In this document: positions 1 through 8,165 of the stretch, one piece after another
How the letters are laid out: every line of letters begins with the position of its first letter
Numbering within the stretch: position 1 is the stretch's first letter
Assembly: GCF_046054195.1 (NCBI RefSeq)
Contig: NZ_JBEQCS010000001.1
Location: forward strand, 310,001-374,000
DNA length: 64,000 bases
Direction of reading: 5' to 3'
Origin: Celerinatantimonas sp046054195
GTDB taxonomy: Bacteria; Pseudomonadota; Gammaproteobacteria; Enterobacterales; Celerinatantimonadaceae
The notes under the pieces: model-generated
Databases searched by the model: none
The model's input: only the letters and a program-made list of their open reading frames with translations
Told to the model about the DNA's origin: nothing
Position numbers and translations under genes: made by a program

Positions 1-1
1 T

Positions 2-238
2 TTAGCATGGGATACAATTGAAACAGTCAAAGCGGTGATGGACCGAGTCCGCTACCTTGACTTGACCCGTGAATCGACCATGGAACAGGTTTTAGTTGAA
101 CATCAGGCAATTATTGATGCGCTAGCTAGCAAAGATGCCGAAAAGGCTCAAACTTTGATTCAGCAACATTTAAATGATTTCCCACAGGTGATGGAATCGA
201 TTCGCGAACGTTATCCTGACTGGTTTGCTGAGCAGTAA
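2..238 (+). CDS. GntR-family regulator, FCD-type C-terminal end (5' truncated by window)
   Basis: The reading frame is open from the window edge and ends at TAA 236-238, giving about 78 residues. The sequence (MDRVRYLDL, then VEHQAIIDALASKDAEKAQ, then an all-helical end finishing FAEQ) looks like the last helices of an FCD ligand-binding domain of the FadR/UxuR branch of GntR regulators. These are dimeric repressors that usually respond to carboxylates or sugar acids. The DNA-binding domain lies outside the window, so the target cannot be named. The gene is convergent with yifB with no base between the two stop codons. Confidence 0.75.
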   Translation, partial: LAWDTIETVKAVMDRVRYLDLTRESTMEQVLVEHQAIIDALASKDAEKAQTLIQQHLNDFPQVMESIRERYPDWFAEQ

Positions 239-1762
239 TTAAACGGTTTGAGTCAGGCGGTTTAGCAATCGGTCCATGGCTCGATAACCGAGTGCTTCAA
301 CCAGTTGGGCGTGACCTAATGGTTGTTGGCTTAGGTCGCTGATGGTCAACGCAACCTTCCAGATGCGATGATAAGCTCGAATGGAGAGCCCGAGCTTTTC
401 TATCGCCTGTTCTAGAAAAGTCGCTTCAGTGTTATTTAAAGGTGCTATTTCACGGAGCATGGCGCCGCTTAGCTCGCTATTTAAACATCCTTGTCGAGTT
501 AATTGCCGCTGCCGGGCTTTGTAAACTAACTCGCGAAGCTCTAACGTGCTTTTGCCTGTCGGTCCTTGATTTAAACTGCCCGGGGGCAAGCTTGTGACCT
601 CGACACTTAAATCGAAGCGGTCCAAAAATGGGCCAGATAAGCGGCTAAGATAACGCAGAATTTGATCGACATTTGATCTGGCTTGATGGCCTTGATAATA
701 GCCACTGGGGCTTGGATTTAATGCGCCAATCAGCTGAAAATCAGCAGGAAATGTCACCTGTTGCATTGCCCGGGAAATATGGACCACGCCAGATTCGAGT
801 GGTTGGCGCAGAGCATCAAGAACTACACGAGGAAACTCGGCCATTTCATCTAAAAACAAAACGCCATGGTGAGCCAGTGAAATTTCACCAGGGCGGGGCT
901 TACTGCCTCCACCAACTAACGCAACTGCTGATGCGCTGTGATGCGGGCTGCGAAAGGGAGGCGTGTACCAGTGGCTTAAATCTCGCTCATTTGCGCCAAG
1001 TGATTCAATGGCTGCAACATCGATTGCCTGAGCGCTGCTAAGCTGCGGCAAAATTCCAGGTAGACGGCTTGCCAGCATCGTTTTGCCCGTTCCTGGTGGC
1101 CCGAGCATTAATAGATTATGGCGAGCGGCCGCCGCGATAAGTAATGCCCGTTTAGCACTGTTCTGACCAATAACATCGCGCAGATCGCCACAGTTTGGTA
1201 TGCCACCTTGTAGCGGCAATTCTTCAGGCTCGGTGAGGTTAAGTGATTGTTGCCCGCTTAGCCAAGCGACGAGCTCACCAAGACTTGTAGGCGCATAGAT
1301 TTGTGCTTTTTCAACTCGCGCCGCTGAGCCTGCATCGGTTGGTGGCAAAATCAATTTGTGGCGGGCGTCCACTGCCGCCATTGCAGCACTAATGGCGCCT
1401 GGAATATGGCGAATTTCACCGGATAAAGCCAGCTCGCCCAGTAGCTCTAACTGCTTGACGGGTGCCTCGGGAAGCTGAGCTGATGCAATGAGGATGCTAA
1501 TCGCAATCGCTAAATCGAAACGGCCTCCTTCTTTGGGCAGATCGGCAGGTGCTAGATTCACAGTGATACGCGCCGCTGGAAATTCAAAGCCGCTAGTTAA
1601 AATAGCGCTGCGAACTCGCTCACGCGCTTCGCGAACCGAAGCCTCAGGCAGACCCACTAGCGTGAATGCTGGGATCCCGTTGGCCAAGTGTGTCTCAATT
1701 GTCACCAGTGGTGAACTTAATCCAATTGATGCGCGTGAATAAACAACAGCTAGTTTTTCCAT
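239..1762 (-). CDS. yifB: YifB/ComM-type Mg-chelatase-like AAA+ ATPase
   Basis: This is a full-length (507 aa) YifB/ComM family protein. The N-terminal Lon-S5-like part (YSRASIGLSSPLVTIE, VGLPEASVREA) covers residues 1-170. The Mg-chelatase AAA+ module has Walker A GPPGTGKT at about 221-228 and a Walker B-like LFLDEMAEF near 305. A C-terminal helical domain ends the protein. In naturally transformable bacteria ComM is a hexameric helicase that promotes branch migration during integration of incoming DNA; in others the role is unclear. The ATG start matches the family N-terminus, although the ribosome site is weak. It is a single gene, convergent with the GntR gene and divergent from the LysE exporter. 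Confidence 0.93.
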   Translation of the reverse strand: MEKLAVVYSRASIGLSSPLVTIETHLANGIPAFTLVGLPEASVREARERVRSAILTSGFEFPAARITVNLAPADLPKEGGRFDLAIAISILIASAQLPEAPVKQLELLGELALSGEIRHIPGAISAAMAAVDARHKLILPPTDAGSAARVEKAQIYAPTSLGELVAWLSGQQSLNLTEPEELPLQGGIPNCGDLRDVIGQNSAKRALLIAAAARHNLLMLGPPGTGKTMLASRLPGILPQLSSAQAIDVAAIESLGANERDLSHWYTPPFRSPHHSASAVALVGGGSKPRPGEISLAHHGVLFLDEMAEFPRVVLDALRQPLESGVVHISRAMQQVTFPADFQLIGALNPSPSGYYQGHQARSNVDQILRYLSRLSGPFLDRFDLSVEVTSLPPGSLNQGPTGKSTLELRELVYKARQRQLTRQGCLNSELSGAMLREIAPLNNTEATFLEQAIEKLGLSIRAYHRIWKVALTISDLSQQPLGHAQLVEALGYRAMDRLLNRLTQTV

Positions 1763-1915
1763 TGCGATTAACTTCTATTGATTTTTATATCAATTATGCC
1801 AGAGCGGTGAGAAAAAGTCTTATGGCATTCACCAGTGCGCTTTAAATCTACTTGTCGGATACTGTTCATCGCGCTTTAATGAAATACGCACGGTTTTAAA
1901 CAAGGAGCAGTTGTG

Positions 1916-2545
1916 ATGGATTATTTTGCGTTGTTGGTAAGTGTCGGTGCACTTTGGGCGCTGGCCGTAGTAACTCCCGGGCCGAATATGTGGCTGACGG
2001 TTACTGTTGCTTTGCGAGCCTCGCGAACGGCTGCTTTGATGAGTGTTTTTGGCATCTGCTCAGGCACTTTTGTGTGGGCGTTGGCCGCTGCCTTTGGTAT
2101 TACCGCTTTATTTGTGATTGCGCCGTGGGCCTTTTGGTCGATTAAACTCGTCGGAGGCTGCTATTTAATCTATCTGGGAAGCAAGATGCTCTATGGTGCG
2201 CTTAAGCCATCGAATCGAAAACAGCTAGATAGGGCTCATGTTCAGCACTCGTATAAATATTATTATTGTCAGGGGTTTATCACTAACTTAACCAATCCGA
2301 AAACAGCGATTTTTATTGCCAGTATGTTGGCGGCGGCAATGCCGGCACATGTCAGTGTGAGCCTTGGTATTGCTGAGGTGGCGGTGATGGTTTTGTTATC
2401 GCTTTGCTGGTACAGCGCTGTCGCTTGTCTATTTTCACTAAGCGCATTTAAACGCGGTTATTTAAAAGTAAGTTGTTTATTCGAGTCTTTGGCAGGGGCT
2501 GCGTTAATGGGTTTTGGCGTGCATTTAATTGCTTCAAAAAGATAA
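1916..2545 (+). CDS. LysE/RhtB-family amino-acid exporter
   Basis: The product is about 209 aa and belongs to the LysE/RhtB family of inner-membrane exporters, which remove amino acids such as threonine or homoserine. The family signature TPGPNMWLTVTVAL lies around residues 20-33, and hydrophobic segments run through the whole chain, consistent with six membrane helices. GTG 1913 directly precedes ATG 1916; the ATG is preferred because AAGGAG at 1902-1907 is 8 bases upstream. The substrate cannot be told from sequence. The stop codon directly abuts the truncated end of the T6SS immunity array on the other strand. Confidence 0.88.
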   Translation: MDYFALLVSVGALWALAVVTPGPNMWLTVTVALRASRTAALMSVFGICSGTFVWALAAAFGITALFVIAPWAFWSIKLVGGCYLIYLGSKMLYGALKPSNRKQLDRAHVQHSYKYYYCQGFITNLTNPKTAIFIASMLAAAMPAHVSVSLGIAEVAVMVLLSLCWYSAVACLFSLSAFKRGYLKVSCLFESLAGAALMGFGVHLIASKR

Positions 2546-2623
2546 TTATCTCTTAGATAAACGAGTATTTTCCCTCTCTAACGCGTTTTTTATTTGAGCA
2601 ATTTGTTCTTCTGTAAGGTTCAC
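2546..2623 (-). pseudogene. Truncated family-B immunity gene (B11 remnant), end of the array
   Basis: From GTG at 2623 the frame reads MNLTEEQIAQIKNAL and then leaves the family-B sequence, stopping at 2546 after 25 codons. The first 12 or so codons match the starts of B5, B6 and B10. Only the 5' end of an eleventh B gene therefore remains, cut off exactly where the lysE stop codon begins. The weak AT-rich hairpin at 2546-2560 could act as a terminator for the array, but this is uncertain. Confidence 0.7.
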
Positions 2624-2630
2624 TATTTGT

Positions 2631-2745
2631 TCAGTGTAATTCGTTAGTTTGGGCTATCAGATGTCTTTGTGCTGAAATAGTAAAATAAGCAGGATGGTGA
2701 AATAATTCATCGTAATTAGAAAGTTCATTGTAGCCGTCGATTACC
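2631..2745 (-). pseudogene. 3' tail of a lost family-C gene, downstream of A1
   Basis: The minus strand reads GYNELSNYDELFHHPAY and continues to TGA at 2631-2633. This lines up with the end of intact family-C proteins (GYYEVASYDELFSHPAF in C4). There is no body of a C gene here, because A1 occupies that place. The tail lies between the A1 stop and the B11 remnant and is probably decaying sequence. Confidence 0.65.
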
Positions 2746-2807
2746 TTTTAGTAATCTCTTAGTACACCAAACGTAAGATTAATTTAAAGAAACATCAATA
2801 TACTTTA

Positions 2808-3539
2808 TTAACCTTGCAGTTGTTGGTTTGCACTATTTATAGTTTCACAATATTTAGGGTGGTTACGTGCCTCAATATATGAATGTGTTTCATAGCACTC
2901 ACAATATTTAGCCAATTTAATGATTTCCTTTTTTACTTGCTCTTTAATCTTACTATTTACATAAATAGAATGGGACTTTTCATAGTCAAAGGGGTCGCTA
3001 ATAACTAGCATTTCATTCTCATCTTGAATGTAAAAAAGAAGATATTTGTCACCATCTTTGAAATTTTCATAGATTATTTTGGATGATGGGATCATGTTTT
3101 TTTTCCCCGCAGCTAAGCCTATCAGTAAGAATATCCCGCCTCCAATAAATGCCTTTGGACCAACAACGATAAATCCTACAATGGCGACAATCCCACCTGT
3201 TGCCATGACAAAATGGGCAATGTAGTACATAATTTTTGGTACTTTTTGGTAATACTCATAAACATATCCATACTTCGTAAATTTATATGAATATAGATAG
3301 TTGGCCATCAACACATAATAGGTTACCCAACTCATTAAGAGAGTCATACCTACTAGGGCACAAACGCCTAGTAAATAATAATAATAATAATTTAGAGCTA
3401 TTGATGATAAAGTAAATAATGAGAAAATAAACAGAGTCATAAGTCGTCTAACCTTCTCTGTATGATATGGAACGATAATCTTCCACTCCAGCAAAGCCGC
3501 TGCTGAATCTATCTTTGACTTTCTATCATCTAAATTCAT
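2808..3539 (-). CDS. Family-A immunity-like membrane protein (A1)
   Basis: This 243-residue protein begins MNLDDRKSKIDSAAALLEWK. It has two hydrophobic segments at about 33-55 and 57-80, then YEYYQKVPK near 97, then a glycine-rich double membrane segment (VGPKAFIGGGIFLLIGL) at about 105-145, and a polar C-terminal domain. The layout parallels families B and C. It is nearly identical to A2, with about nine substitutions, so the two are recent duplicates. The role inferred from position is protection from the VasX-like effector or an older effector. It is the last intact gene of the array and sits between the head and the tail of a broken C gene. Confidence 0.65.
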   Translation of the reverse strand: MNLDDRKSKIDSAAALLEWKIIVPYHTEKVRRLMTLFIFSLFTLSSIALNYYYYYLLGVCALVGMTLLMSWVTYYVLMANYLYSYKFTKYGYVYEYYQKVPKIMYYIAHFVMATGGIVAIVGFIVVGPKAFIGGGIFLLIGLAAGKKNMIPSSKIIYENFKDGDKYLLFYIQDENEMLVISDPFDYEKSHSIYVNSKIKEQVKKEIIKLAKYCECYETHSYIEARNHPKYCETINSANQQLQG

Positions 3540-3540
3540 A

Positions 3541-3618
3541 TTTGTCTTTTATCGAGGTGAAGATGGAATGATTGAACCATTGCTTCCCACTCATAGAGTG
3601 CATCCGATTGTTTGCTTT
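3541..3618 (-). pseudogene. Partial 5' head of a family-C gene, upstream of A1
   Basis: The minus strand encodes SKQSDALYEWEAMV and then departs from family C (QSFHLHL) before running into the A1 start. Unlike the other heads, its own start codon is lost, because the sequence joins the end of B10 directly within the shared bases GCTTTTA. It is a relic of a C gene displaced by A1. Confidence 0.6.
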
Positions 3619-3623
3619 TATAT

Positions 3624-4331
3624 TTACTCAACTTTATTTTTTATGAGTTCTTCAAATTTAGGATGTTCAAGGTAGCTATCTTCATCTTTCACACGATAAA
3701 TTTCGGGGTTTGATAAGATTTTAGAAAAAACAGAAATTATTTTTTCTTTTTCGGTTTCTGGATAATTTAAATGAAGGTTATTTCTTGTTCTTAAAGGGTC
3801 AGTTTTTATAGATATTTTTCTTTTTTCGGTGATGATAAACATGACATACTTGAGTTTAGGGTCGATTTTTCTATAATTTCTTGTCATATCGGGCCCTAGC
3901 GGCAACCCTTTTCCAAGGATACCCGTTAATAGAAACATTCCACCTCCCACAAAAGCCATAGGACCAATGACCATGGTGCCGACAATGGCAACTATCACCC
4001 CTAACACCATAAATATCGCTGTCAGTTTATAGCCAAATTCAGGGACTTTTTGATAACGAGTATAATAGTAACCATAGCGCGTTAAATAGTAATGGTAGTG
4101 GTTGTCAGCCATCACAAAAAATTGAATGCTAACGGGTATAGAAATAGCGCAAGTGAAGAATGGAAAATATGCGGTTGTATATATCCCTAATCCGATAAAA
4201 ACAGCGAAAAATACTAGTGATAGTATCAGTCTTATTATGGGAACTGTTGGGCCAAAAGGGACAATTATTTCCCATTCAAATAAAATAGGGGCATTTTCTA
4301 TTTGGGCAATTTGTTCTTGTGTGAGGTTCAC
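3624..4331 (-). CDS. Family-B immunity-like membrane protein (B10)
   Basis: The product is 235 aa and starts with GTG (MNLTQEQIAQIENAP). Its N-terminal module is unique in the array (IIRLILSLVFFAVFIGLGIY at about 32-51). The shared core follows (YYLTRYGYYYT, YQKVPEFGYKL, GPMAFVGGGMFLLTGILGKG), then a diverged version of the type-1 C-terminal module ending IKNKVE. Four hydrophobic stretches suggest an inner-membrane protein. It follows A2 and the C tail in transcription order. Immunity function is inferred from linkage to vasX. Confidence 0.65.
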   Translation of the reverse strand: MNLTQEQIAQIENAPILFEWEIIVPFGPTVPIIRLILSLVFFAVFIGLGIYTTAYFPFFTCAISIPVSIQFFVMADNHYHYYLTRYGYYYTRYQKVPEFGYKLTAIFMVLGVIVAIVGTMVIGPMAFVGGGMFLLTGILGKGLPLGPDMTRNYRKIDPKLKYVMFIITEKRKISIKTDPLRTRNNLHLNYPETEKEKIISVFSKILSNPEIYRVKDEDSYLEHPKFEELIKNKVE

Positions 4332-4338
4332 TATTCGC

Positions 4339-4452
4339 TCAGCCTAATTCGTTAGCGTGGGCTATCAGATGTCTTTGTGCTGAAGCCGTAAGATAAGCAG
4401 GATGGTGAAATAATTCATCGTAATTAGAAAGTTCATTGTAGCCGGTGATCAT
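4339..4452 (-). pseudogene. 3' tail of a lost family-C gene, downstream of A2
   Basis: An open 37-codon stretch starts at ATG 4452 (MITGYNELSNYDELFHHPAY) and ends at TGA 4339-4341, seven bases before the GTG of B10. It corresponds to the last 25 to 30 residues of family-C proteins. It could still be translated, but I regard it as a remnant. Confidence 0.62.
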
Positions 4453-4515
4453 CTTTTAATAAAATTATCAGTACACCAAACTCAAGATTATTTAAAGAAA
4501 CATAAATATACTTTA

Positions 4516-5247
4516 TTAACCTTGCAGTTGTTGGTTTGCACTATTTATAGCTTCACAATATTTAGGGTGGTTATGTGCCTCAATATATGAATGTGTTTCA
4601 TAGCACTCACAATATTTAGCCAATTTAATGATTTCCTTTTTTACTTGCTCTTTAATCTTACTATTTACATAAATAGAATGGGACTTTTCATAGTCAAAGG
4701 GGTCGCTAATAACTAGCATTTCATTCTCATCTTGAATGTAAAAAAGAAGATATTTGTCACCATCTTTGAAATTTTCATAGATTATTTTGGATGATGGGAT
4801 CATGTTTTTTTTCCCCGCAGCTAAGCCTATCAGTAAGAATATCCCGCCTCCAATAAATGCCTTTGGACCAACAATGATAAATCCTACAATGGCGACAATC
4901 CCACCTGTCGCCATGACAAAATGAGCGATGTAGTACATAATTTTTGGTACTTTTTGGTAATACTCATAAACATATCCATACTTCGTAAATTTATATGAAT
5001 ATAGATAGTTGGCCATCAACACATAATAGGTTACCCAACTCATTAAGAGAGTCATACCTACTAGGGCACAAACTCCTAGTAAATTATAATAATAATAATT
5101 TAGAGCTATTGATGAGAAAGTAAATAATGAGAAAATAAACAGAGTCATAAGTCGTCTAGCTTTTTCTGTATGATATGGAACGATAATTTTCCACTCCAGC
5201 AAAGCCGCCGATGAATCTATCCTTGACTTTCTATCATCTGAATTCAT
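4516..5247 (-). CDS. Family-A immunity-like membrane protein (A2)
   Basis: The product is 243 aa and a close duplicate of A1 (MNSDDRKSRIDSSAALLEWK, four tyrosines in a row near 51-54, then the same YEYYQKVPK and VGPKAFIGGG core). The ATG overlaps the TGA of a 45-codon C-gene head, so translation is probably coupled to that short frame. The C-terminal domain (LLFYIQDENEMLVISDPFDY) is the same as in A1 and differs from A3-A5. A role in immunity is inferred from family and position only. Confidence 0.65.
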   Translation of the reverse strand: MNSDDRKSRIDSSAALLEWKIIVPYHTEKARRLMTLFIFSLFTFSSIALNYYYYNLLGVCALVGMTLLMSWVTYYVLMANYLYSYKFTKYGYVYEYYQKVPKIMYYIAHFVMATGGIVAIVGFIIVGPKAFIGGGIFLLIGLAAGKKNMIPSSKIIYENFKDGDKYLLFYIQDENEMLVISDPFDYEKSHSIYVNSKIKEQVKKEIIKLAKYCECYETHSYIEAHNHPKYCEAINSANQQLQG

Positions 5248-5381
5248 ATTTGTCTTTTACCGAGGTGAAGATGGAATGATCGAACCATTGACTCCCACTC
5301 ATAGAGTACATCTGACTGTTTGCTTTTTTCATATCGTGGAAGCCTTTCTTTGCTGACAACAGTTTTGAATTCCAATGGCAT
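5244..5381 (-). pseudogene. C-gene head, 45-codon open frame overlapping A2 start
   Basis: From ATG 5381 the frame matches the start of intact family C (MPLEFKTVVSKERLPRYEKS, then YEWESMV) for about 34 residues. It then switches to an unrelated RSFHLHLGKRQI end, with its TGA overlapping the ATG of A2. The original C gene was cut here and A2 now follows. The surviving start and the overlap suggest it may act as a translated leader for A2. Confidence 0.6.
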
Positions 5382-5452
5382 TGATAGTTTTCTGTCTTTT
5401 AAATTTTAAAAACGAATGGGATATTTGCTGTGATTGTCAGTCGCTTTTATAT

Positions 5453-6157
5453 TTACTCAACTTTATTTTTCATGAGTTCTTTAAATTTAGGATGTTCATA
5501 ATAATCATCCTCATCTTTAACTCGATAAGTTTCGGGATTTGATAAGATTTTAGAAAAAACAGAAATTATTTTTTCCTTTTGAGCTTCTGGATAATTTAAA
5601 TAAATGTTTTCTCTGGTCCTTAAAGGATCAGTTTTTATAGATAACTGCCTTTGTTTGATAATGACAAACATAACGTATTTGAACTCTGGATTGATTTTTC
5701 CATAATTTCTTGTCAAATCAGGCCCTAGCGGCAACCCTTTCCCAAGGATACCGGTTAATAGAAACATTCCGCCCCCCACAAAGGCCATAGGGCCAATGAC
5801 CATGGTGCCGACAATGGCAACTATTACCCCTAACACCATAAATATTGCCGTCAGTTTATAGCCAAATTCAGGGACTTTTTGGTAACTTGTATAATAGTAA
5901 CCATAGCGTGTGAGGTAGTAATGATACTGATAGTCTGCACCCACAAAAAATTGAAAGATAGGTGGTATGAAAATAGCAAGAATTGTAAAGAAAATAAGTT
6001 CATCGGCATATATGCCACAGCCAATCAAAAAGAAGAAGGCTGTTAATGAGAAAATCAATCGGAATTTATGCATATTAGGGCCTAAGGGAACCAATATTCC
6101 CCATTCAAATAAAATAGGGGCATTTTCTATTTTGGCCTTTTCTTCTGCAGTTATCAT
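5453..6157 (-). CDS. Family-B immunity-like membrane protein (B9)
   Basis: The product is 234 aa and starts MITAEEKAKIENAPILFEWG; the usual Glu of the FEWE motif is Gly here. It has the alpha N-terminal module (RLIFSLTAFFFLIGCGIYAD), the common core with YQKVPEFGYKL and GPMAFVGGG, and the type-1 C-terminal module (INPEFKYVMFVIIKQRQLS, ending MKNKVE). B8 has the same combination. A degenerate copy of the vasX 3' end lies just upstream. Predicted inner-membrane immunity-type protein. Confidence 0.66.
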   Translation of the reverse strand: MITAEEKAKIENAPILFEWGILVPLGPNMHKFRLIFSLTAFFFLIGCGIYADELIFFTILAIFIPPIFQFFVGADYQYHYYLTRYGYYYTSYQKVPEFGYKLTAIFMVLGVIVAIVGTMVIGPMAFVGGGMFLLTGILGKGLPLGPDLTRNYGKINPEFKYVMFVIIKQRQLSIKTDPLRTRENIYLNYPEAQKEKIISVFSKILSNPETYRVKDEDDYYEHPKFKELMKNKVE

Positions 6158-6190
6158 AATGCCGATTGTTTACACGGAAGCCGTATGAAT
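6154..6190 (-). pseudogene. Degenerate vasX 3'-end copy before B9
   Basis: The minus-strand bases running into the B9 ATG line up with the last codons of vasX (NIPMRSIGKP then the stop overlapping ATG) but carry several changes and a shifted frame. It is the most decayed of the vasX-tail copies. Confidence 0.45.
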
Positions 6191-6223
6191 ATTCCCGTTA
6201 TTCAAGGCTTCCAAATACCTTAC

Positions 6224-6304
6224 TTAAGTCGCTTTTTGTTCTATAAATTTGGTTTGCATTCTAATTGTCGCTATGGGTTCGCCCTGTTTAGCTATGACAT
6301 TCAT
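6224..6304 (-). pseudogene. Fragment of a second DUF2931-like lipoprotein gene
   Basis: A 26-codon stretch from ATG 6304 reads MNVIAKQGEPIATIRMQ. It lines up with MNAMDKNGEPMAAIATQ in the intact lipoprotein gene just upstream. It starts within two bases of that gene's stop codon and soon ends in a stop. It is therefore the leftover of a second copy. The sequence ATTCATACTAATG occurs at both ends of the intact gene (near 6300 and 7104) and may mark the exchange points. Confidence 0.5.
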
Positions 6305-6305
6305 A

Positions 6306-7106
6306 CTAATGCGTCCCTTCAATGACATTCCATTTTTTATGTTGGATATCATATTCACGATGTAACACTTTATTGACCTTATTCCAAGGGGTATGATAAC
6401 GGGGATCAGGGTAACCTAAATCTGTTGCTCGTTGACTAAAATGTTTTTGCTCATCAATGTCCTCCTGACTAAAATATGCTAATTTTTCTTCCGAGATTGC
6501 TTTATAAGGAGTAATCGTTCCAACATATTTAAATGGGCCACAGCCGCCTAACCACAATTTCACTCGGCCATCCGGTAGGAAGCCAAAATTAAAGACAAAG
6601 TAATGGCATTCTTCTTGTTCGCTGGGTCTATCAACTGGGGCCGACATAGTACCATGGTTAATGATATCCTGAATTTTTTTTGTGATGTTAACGCGAGTCT
6701 GATATAGCTTTAAGTTGACCAACGAGGTCCAGTTGATCTCAAAATAATCGGGGAGTTCTGTAGTCCCCATGCCCATTTGCCCGGTTTCTTGAGTCGTAAA
6801 TACACTTAAAGGAATGGCATAGCCATCATAATGGGGAAATGTTTGGCGGACCGATTGAATACTTTGGCCTACAGCTTTAATTTGCGTTGCGATAGCTGCC
6901 ATTGGTTCGCCATTTTTATCCATAGCATTCATATTATTGATTTCCACCGGGTAAATACTGGGGGCCACATATCCGATTAGCCAACGATCCCTATCACTGG
7001 TGTGTTCTGGCTGGGCTTGGCAGGCGACTAGTGGCACCAATGCAACTAAGAGGGTGATTTTAATTGCGAGCGATTTAATCATTTTGGTATTCATAAGCAA
7101 ATTCAT
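6306..7106 (-). CDS. DUF2931-type lipoprotein, probable immunity protein (D)
   Basis: This 266-residue protein has a lipoprotein signal: a hydrophobic stretch (SLAIKITLLVALVPLVAC) with the lipobox Cys near residue 29. The mature part has WLIGYVAPSIYPVEI near its start and CHYFVFNFGFLPDGRVKLWL near 167-186, which I recognise as resembling the DUF2931 family. Such lipoproteins often lie next to T6SS effectors as periplasmic immunity proteins. It is the only array member outside the A/B/C superfamily, and it occupies a slot where an A or C gene would be. Its ATG overlaps the stop of a short C-gene head. The family call is from memory of the pattern. Confidence 0.6.
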   Translation of the reverse strand: MNLLMNTKMIKSLAIKITLLVALVPLVACQAQPEHTSDRDRWLIGYVAPSIYPVEINNMNAMDKNGEPMAAIATQIKAVGQSIQSVRQTFPHYDGYAIPLSVFTTQETGQMGMGTTELPDYFEINWTSLVNLKLYQTRVNITKKIQDIINHGTMSAPVDRPSEQEECHYFVFNFGFLPDGRVKLWLGGCGPFKYVGTITPYKAISEEKLAYFSQEDIDEQKHFSQRATDLGYPDPRYHTPWNKVNKVLHREYDIQHKKWNVIEGTH

Positions 7107-7186
7107 ACTAATGTATCCGATTGTTTGCTTTTTTCATATCGCGGAAACCTTTCTTCGCTAACAACAGTTTTGAATTCCAATGGCAT
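7103..7186 (-). pseudogene. C-gene head, 27-codon open frame overlapping the lipoprotein start
   Basis: From ATG 7186 the frame is that of family C (MPLEFKTVVSEERFPRYEKS, KQSD) and then ends TLV-stop, with TGA overlapping the ATG of the DUF2931-like gene. The break is a few codons before the YEWE motif, earlier than in the heads that precede A genes. This was therefore a separate replacement event at the same kind of site. Confidence 0.6.
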
Positions 7187-7257
7187 TGATAGTTTTCTGT
7201 CATTTAAATTTTAAAAACGAATGGGAGATTTGCTGTGATTGTCAGTCGCTTTTATAT

Positions 7258-7962
7258 TTACTCAACTTTATTTTTCATGAGTTCTTTAAATTTAGGATGT
7301 TCATAATAATCATCCTCATCTTTAACTCCATAAGTTTTGGGGTTTGATAAGAGTTTAGAAAAAACAGAAATTATTTTTTCCTTTTGAGCTTCTGGGTAAT
7401 TTAAATAAATGTTTTCTCGGGTCCTTAAAGGGTCAGTTTTTATAGATAACTGCCTTTGTTTGATAATGACAAACATAACGTATTTGAACTCTGGATTGAT
7501 TTTTCCATAATTTCTTGTCATATCGGGCCCTAACGGCAACCCTTTTCCAAGGATCCCCGTTAATAGAAACATGCCGCCTCCCACAAAAGCCATAGGGCCA
7601 ATGACTATGGTGCCGACAATGGCAACAATCACCCCTAATACCATAAATATCGCTGTCAGTTTATAGCCAAATTCAGGGACTTTTTGATAATGGGTATAAT
7701 AGTAACCATAGCGCGTGAGATAGTAATGAGACTGATAGTCTGCTCCCACAAAAAATTGAAAGATAGGTGGTATGAAAATAGCAAGAATTGTAAAGAAAAT
7801 AAGTTCATCGGCATATATGCCACAGCCAATCAAAAAGAAGAAGGCTGTTAATGAGAAAATCAATCGGAATTTATGCATATTAGGGCCTAAGGGAAGTAAA
7901 ATTTCCCATTCATATAAAAGAGGGGGCATTTCTATTTTGGCCTTTTCTTCTTCTGTGATCAT
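7258..7962 (-). CDS. Family-B immunity-like membrane protein (B8)
   Basis: The product is 234 aa and starts MITEEEKAKIEMPPLLYEWE. It combines the alpha N-terminal module (FRLIFSLTAFFFLIGCGIY), the shared core (TMV replaced by TIV before IGPMAFVGGG) and the type-1 C-terminal module with small changes (KLLSNPKTYGVKDEDDYYEH). It is closest to B9. It lies after C4 in transcription order, separated by about 200 bases that carry a vasX-tail copy. Confidence 0.66.
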   Translation of the reverse strand: MITEEEKAKIEMPPLLYEWEILLPLGPNMHKFRLIFSLTAFFFLIGCGIYADELIFFTILAIFIPPIFQFFVGADYQSHYYLTRYGYYYTHYQKVPEFGYKLTAIFMVLGVIVAIVGTIVIGPMAFVGGGMFLLTGILGKGLPLGPDMTRNYGKINPEFKYVMFVIIKQRQLSIKTDPLRTRENIYLNYPEAQKEKIISVFSKLLSNPKTYGVKDEDDYYEHPKFKELMKNKVE

Positions 7963-8165
7963 AATGCCGGTTTGCCTATGGAACGCATAGGGATATTTTG
8001 GTCTAGTCTGACATATTTCTTTTTCTAATTTGTGTGTTGCAATTTATGCATTCACCAAAGATGACCATCTATGCGACCATTCGTGTGCCCTTATTTTGCA
8101 TTCATATGTGCGTTATGTCATTGCAATCGCTAACCAGTATCATGGGCATCGTGCAGGGAAACCTA
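7959..8165 (-). pseudogene. vasX 3'-end copy plus about 160 bp of duplicated spacer before B8
   Basis: Reading toward B8, the last 14 codons resemble the end of vasX (DQNIPMRSIGKPAL-stop), with the stop overlapping the B8 ATG. Upstream of that comes sequence that has no homology I recognise but recurs almost unchanged at 16383-16550 before B3. Short frames in it have no ribosome site and I do not call them genes. Confidence 0.6.

Noticed and set aside
673..1041. 122-codon frame opposite yifB
   Set aside because: It lies wholly inside the conserved ATPase domain of yifB and has no codon or motif support.
2546..2560. Firm terminator at the end of the immunity array
   Set aside because: The stem TTATCT/AGATAA is short and made mostly of A-T pairs. 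I mention it only as a possibility within the B11 remnant.
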